6,556 nucleotides of DNA from NCBI GenBank assembly GCA_016935045.1, contig JAFGRS010000939.1:1-6556 (forward strand), written 5' to 3'. Origin of the DNA: Lentisphaeria bacterium. GTDB lineage: Bacteria; Verrucomicrobiota; Lentisphaeria; Oligosphaerales; JAFGRS01. Shown here in pieces: positions 6,401 to 6,556 of the stretch. The position numbers and the translations under genes were made by a program. Position 1 is the stretch's first letter; the number at the start of each line of letters is the position of its first letter. The notes below the pieces were generated by a model, which worked only from the letters and a program-made list of their open reading frames with translations, did no database searches and was not told the DNA's origin.

Positions 6401-6556
6401 AGGGAGTCCCCTTGCGGATGTCGAACTTGCCTATGCGTACGATGCCGTCGGGAACCGCATTTCCGTGACCCGCGACGGCATTCCGGAGACCTGGGGGACC
6501 AACGCCATGAACCAGATCACGGCCATGGGTTCGACAGCGCTCACCTACGATGCGGA
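330..6556 (+). CDS. Giant secreted beta-helix / PKD / CARDB / PPC / RHS (YD-repeat) protein, 3' partial
   Basis: A single open frame of 2075 complete codons runs off the window end (last two bases GA) with no internal stop or frameshift. Order of parts: signal peptide (residues 1-27), four parallel beta-helix modules (40-805), NCWWG cap (806-818), PKD (848-927), CARDB (932-1045), PPC-like (1052-1151), IPT/TIG-like (1152-1246), an unnamed region (1247-1447), then RHS entry and YD repeats (1448 to end). Inferred role: an exported cell-surface or released protein for adhesion, carbohydrate contact or effector display; its substrate and partner are unknown. The start at 330 is chosen because AGGAG at 318-322 lies 7 bases upstream and the signal peptide begins exactly there. 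In-frame ATGs at 156 and 165 would add a hydrophilic 55-58 residue extension that buries the signal peptide; an in-frame TGA lies at 108-110. Third positions are strongly G/C throughout, so I see no sign of a foreign segment. The C-terminus, including any RHS core or toxin, is missing. Confidence 0.95.
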   Translation, partial: MSTCVPARLASFVALSLLGLGFASALATDVSGPIGVDTEWIPEGNPYRLTTNTSVTAGVTLTIRPGVEVQFAHYNSLTVDGTLNAVGTPESPITFAGTTAEAGWWQAILVQNAGSADLQWCQLSHAGYHLNVCLHKHGSGSLTLRNCTVSDTAGTGLLIYPGYSAFVSAGNRFVACSSYGVYLAPGASFDDNTSDFSGNGVDVCVQGGGLAGNVTWGLKPEYSFYLPSNVSVPPGGTLTIRPGTVVKIGQYNELAVDGVLQASGTALAPIHFTDWRDDTVGGDANHDGNATLPAPGWWKRLLVQGAGSAVLDHCHLAYSGYHYGCGLQKTGSGTLQVRDSTLRRVSGYGAYISVNTGATALGDSQFEDNTASGLYVNASPVTATGCTFADNGDYGVLHEINDTLVYADNTFTGNAKGCVGVNGGTLSTSATWTRGQGDPFVLVARDQITIAAAATLTIEPGVEVRFARYNRFWVDGILDAVGTPESPITFAGTTAEAGWWYAMYVQNAGSATLQWCHFSHAGYDKKICLWKTGSGALRLENCTFSANAGNCLAVYPGSSSFVSANNTFTGGVADNGVYVAIGASFDDNTSDFSGTGNAVLIEGGTLGGNVTWNLKPDYSMYVYTSDVTVGAGATLTIRPGTVVKISRYTTLWVHGTLDAQGTAAAPIHFTDWRDDTVGGDANHDGDASTPAPAWWDGVVVRNAGSAVLDHCHLAYAGYADSTGLLKTGSGDLTVRNTTLSHHQGDGLRLDGSTGVHTFYRCVFRDNGSGFGVRNQSAPLTLAACQLTGNSNYGAWNEGSFDVDARNCWWGSPTGPYHPALNAAGQGDRVSDRVLFQPWLGNAGLGTIIAPVLSGTLMQGDTLRFLADPGAQAPGNAYAWDFGDGRSADVLSPGLVSFPSAGVRSVIFGITRNGVPDPVPDSRIITVVPAMAAPDLKITALTVPPQLSPGALYSVSYTVSNVGSAAVPAEAIWTDGVYLSADPFLDATDIALGRTTVASPLASGASYAGTFHIRVNASLEGQAYLIVAADDGWQILDHVRLNGERAGVTDIAIPILVAGTRVNAQFAGATDTGHTYKILVEAGQNLALAFTGDVRVYLRFDAFPTVGTYDFMATPEDGGRLTVAVPYPGTWYVLVVPVYPAAGTAYTLDLDTAALIVSSVSPSILSNAVSTIVSVEGAGFAPDAVVDLLPAAGGAPVPASAVQVDTVSHLSATVAAGTVPAGSYRVRVTSAGVSAEAPGLLTVTDAGEPHFTTRITLPERLGYHQLATLYVDYANEGNAPMAAPLVIVSATQKGQPGALLTLEDQRLADGFWTAAMPRGFSNSVAFLAGGSLPGVLQPGENHRVPIYYAGWQQPWDFAYPPFDFRVGAIFAETPAPVSWDTMKDAMRPPHLSPEAWDVLFPALRAEIGPTWGDLVAYLGENATSLAAVGREVRDLTALLGLAYSRAEGVTVDQAITLEVDAVTRTPGLTLGLGRLYPIMVSERLRRGCFGRGWASNWETEAQRHADGTVIIRSPGWQRTFQPDSRGGFLPGPMNSGRLAVAGDGSITLVETNGWQYAFAASGRLESVSHPRGESIFLTYTGDRLSGLTHSNGHALALAYNEPAGTLRSVTDDLGGITAYAYDPTGTLLMSTTLPDGQVIAYGYHLSANPAVHQALASIAYPDGTVERFEYDGNGRLSRVEDGTGAGLDYAYEGLGLVALTDALGRRAGIRLDEHGIPITSVLPGGALYRHAVGDQLCLEERQDPAGHTDRFTYDVAGSLTALRDAVGALSQFTYDPLFSQVVSCRDAKGNRTTYELDAQGRLTRITDADGQTRRFEYDGAGDLRSDTNRRGQQTQYAYDSEGQLLGAVLPDGTPVTYTLDTFGNLASATDAGGTIAFAYDEDHRPVRVDYPGGLWLEYAYDDAGRRTLLRDQDGREVRYTYDEAGRLAAIRDETDALLTAYSYDAVGRLVRQDNGDGSYSRHTFDTDDRLTSVTHHRPDGSLISRFLVHYDGAGELVGLETPEGQWTFAYGGAGNLSAATFVAVEGSPLADVELAYAYDAVGNRISVTRDGIPETWGTNAMNQITAMGSTALTYDA
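447..1622 (+). repeat. Beta-helix supermodule copy 1 (modules A1 + B1)
   Basis: First copy of a roughly 1.19-kb in-frame tandem duplication, residues 40-431. Module A1 (447-974) carries the GTPESPITFAGTTAEAGWW block and ends in a DDNTSDFSG coil. Module B1 (975-1622) opens with a Trp (residue 216) and carries FTDWRDDTVGGDANHDG, then LDHCHLAYSGY. Both modules share a K-(H/T)-GSG turn (Lys136 and Lys329), so A and B are themselves distant copies. B1 holds extra coils at its end. Segments 582-644 and 885-923 are nearly identical to copy 2. Confidence 0.85.
1176..1199 (+). other. Calcium-loop-like motif in module B1
   Basis: Residues 283-290 read DANHDGNA, a D-x-N-x-D-G pattern like the EF-hand/dockerin or thrombospondin type 3 calcium loop. 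It follows FTDWRDDTVGG and precedes a Pro-rich turn and Trp-Trp. The same insert in other bacterial beta-helix proteins usually reads as a DxNxDG loop. Metal binding is inferred from the pattern only. Confidence 0.5.
1623..2744 (+). repeat. Beta-helix supermodule copy 2 (modules A2 + B2)
   Basis: Second copy of the tandem duplication, residues 432-805. Module A2 (1623-2162) matches A1, and B2 (2163-2744) matches B1. The offset grows from 1176 at the first Trp to 1185, 1188 and 1191 bases further on, each step a whole number of codons, so the indels keep the frame. Segment 1767-1829 matches 582-644 at 60 of 63 bases, with all three differences at third codon positions and silent. The KTGSG turns lie at Lys531 and Lys726. 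B2 diverges toward its end, where it runs into the NCWWG cap. Confidence 0.85.
2367..2390 (+). other. Calcium-loop-like motif in module B2
   Basis: Residues 680-687 read DANHDGDA, the partner of the B1 loop at residues 283-290, with Asp in place of Asn at position 7 of the loop. It lies in the same FTDWRDDTVGG context. Both A modules lack it, having GTTAEAGWW at the matching place. Confidence 0.5.
2871..3110 (+). other. PKD-type Ig-like domain (residues 848-927)
   Basis: The hallmark W-D-F-G-D-G occurs at residues 879-884, after a 'G-D-T-L-R-F-x-A-D-P-G' strand and before 'F-P-S-A-G-V-R-S-V' and a closing 'I-I-T-V-V' strand. This is the usual order and size (about 80 residues) of a PKD domain. 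Such domains are spacers or binding modules in extracellular proteins. It links the beta-helix stalk to the CARDB domain. Confidence 0.85.
3123..3464 (+). other. CARDB domain (residues 932-1045)
   Basis: The segment begins with APDLKITALTVPP, continues with 'Y-S-V-S-Y-T-V-S-N-V-G-S-A-A-V' and has the typical 'W-T-D-G-V-Y-L-S-A-D' and 'L-D-A-T-D-I-A-L-G' phrases. These match the CARDB family (cell-adhesion-related domain of bacteria), an Ig-like fold in large bacterial surface proteins. Its ligand is unknown. Confidence 0.85.
3483..3782 (+). other. PPC-like beta-sandwich domain (residues 1052-1151)
   Basis: The order of strands fits the pre-peptidase C-terminal family: 'Y-K-I-L-V-E-A-G-Q-N-L-A-L-A-F', then a variable middle, then 'G-T-W-Y-V-L-V-V-P' and the closing 'A-Y-T-L-D-L-D'. 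In this family the fold packs beside catalytic or adhesive domains of exported proteins. No peptidase domain is present in the window. The match is by eye and less clear than the PKD and CARDB calls. Confidence 0.65.
3783..4067 (+). other. IPT/TIG-like Ig fold (residues 1152-1246)
   Basis: 'V-S-S-V-S-P-S-I-L-S-N' followed by 'V-S-V-E-G-A-G-F-A-P-D-A-V-V-D-L' is the classical opening of an IPT/TIG domain (SP-x-x-G...G-x-G-F). A late 'A-G-S-Y-R-V-R-V-T-S' strand and 'L-L-T-V-T-D' close it. It acts as an Ig-like spacer in bacterial surface proteins. Confidence 0.6.
4068..4670 (+). other. Unnamed region between Ig-like stalk and RHS part (residues 1247-1447)
   Basis: I cannot assign a named family. 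The first half looks beta-rich ('R-I-T-L-P-E-R-L-G-Y', 'L-Y-V-D-Y-A-N-E-G-N', then 'L-P-G-V-L-Q-P-G-E' and 'P-I-Y-Y-A-G-W-Q-Q-P-W-D-F'). The second half (about 1377-1446) looks helical, with 'S-P-E-A-W-D-V-L-F-P-A-L' and 'T-W-G-D-L-V-A-Y-L-G-E-N-A'. The conserved-looking aromatic motifs suggest a real domain rather than a linker. It could be an assembly or gate domain before the RHS shell. Confidence 0.6.
4671..5009 (+). other. RHS entry segment before the YD array (residues 1448-1560)
   Basis: The segment contains 'T-L-G-L-G-R-L-Y' followed by 'F-G-R-G-W-A-S-N-W-E' at residues 1488-1497, the phrase found at the start of many RHS/YD proteins (DUF6531-like 'G-x-G-W-x-x-N-W'). It then has 'G-W-Q-R-T-F-Q-P' and 'N-G-W-Q-Y-A-F', typical plug or first strands of the shell. 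The family name is a judgement by eye. Confidence 0.7.
5010..6556 (+). repeat. YD (RHS) repeat array, cut off by the window end (residues 1561-2075+)
   Basis: About 18 units of 20-30 residues follow the pattern Y/F-x-Y-D-x-x-G-R-L-x-x-x-x-D-x-x-G. Clear units include AYAYDPTG (from residue 1617), RFEYDGNGRL, RYTYDEAGRLAAIRD, AYSYDAVGRLVRQD and LAYAYDAVGNRISV near the end. Some units are decayed, with H-T-F-D, Y-T-L-D or Y-G-G in place of YD. In RHS and TcC proteins such arrays form a hollow beta-sheet cocoon around a C-terminal cargo. The last visible phrase, 'N-A-M-N-Q-I-T-A-M-G', resembles the units just before the conserved RHS core, so the core probably begins soon after the window. Confidence 0.9.

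Overview
The window is GC-rich DNA (roughly two thirds G+C by eye, with third codon positions almost always G or C). It holds essentially one gene: a single forward reading frame that opens at position 330 and runs without a stop to the last base, where it is cut off by the window edge. I translated it codon by codon. The frame is intact for 2075 complete codons, so the protein is at least 2075 residues and still unfinished.

Layout: positions 1-329 are a leader with no convincing gene. It contains two good hairpins and a strong Shine-Dalgarno sequence ahead of the ATG at 330. The protein starts with a Sec-type signal peptide (residues 1-27). It continues with a right-handed parallel beta-helix region made of four related modules in A-B-A-B order (residues about 40-805), closed by an NCWWGSPTGPYHP motif. 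Next come a PKD-type Ig-like domain (about 848-927), a CARDB adhesion-type domain (about 932-1045), a PPC-like beta domain (about 1052-1151), an IPT/TIG-like Ig fold (about 1152-1246), and a roughly 200-residue region I cannot name (1247-1447). The last part is an RHS-type entry segment and a long YD-repeat array (about 1448-2075 and beyond).

This is the organisation of a giant secreted or surface-exposed multidomain protein: a stalk of beta-rich adhesion modules followed by an RHS/YD shell. In known RHS and Tc-toxin C proteins the YD array builds a hollow cocoon that ends in a conserved core and often a variable C-terminal toxin. Neither the core nor a toxin tip is visible here because the window stops inside the array, so a toxin role is inference only. 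No transposase, tRNA, rRNA, CRISPR array or second gene is supported.

The organism cannot be named. High GC, a signal peptide and this mix of beta-helix, CARDB, PPC and RHS domains fit large environmental bacteria, for example the Planctomycetes-Verrucomicrobia group, Myxococcota or GC-rich Gammaproteobacteria. That is a weak inference.
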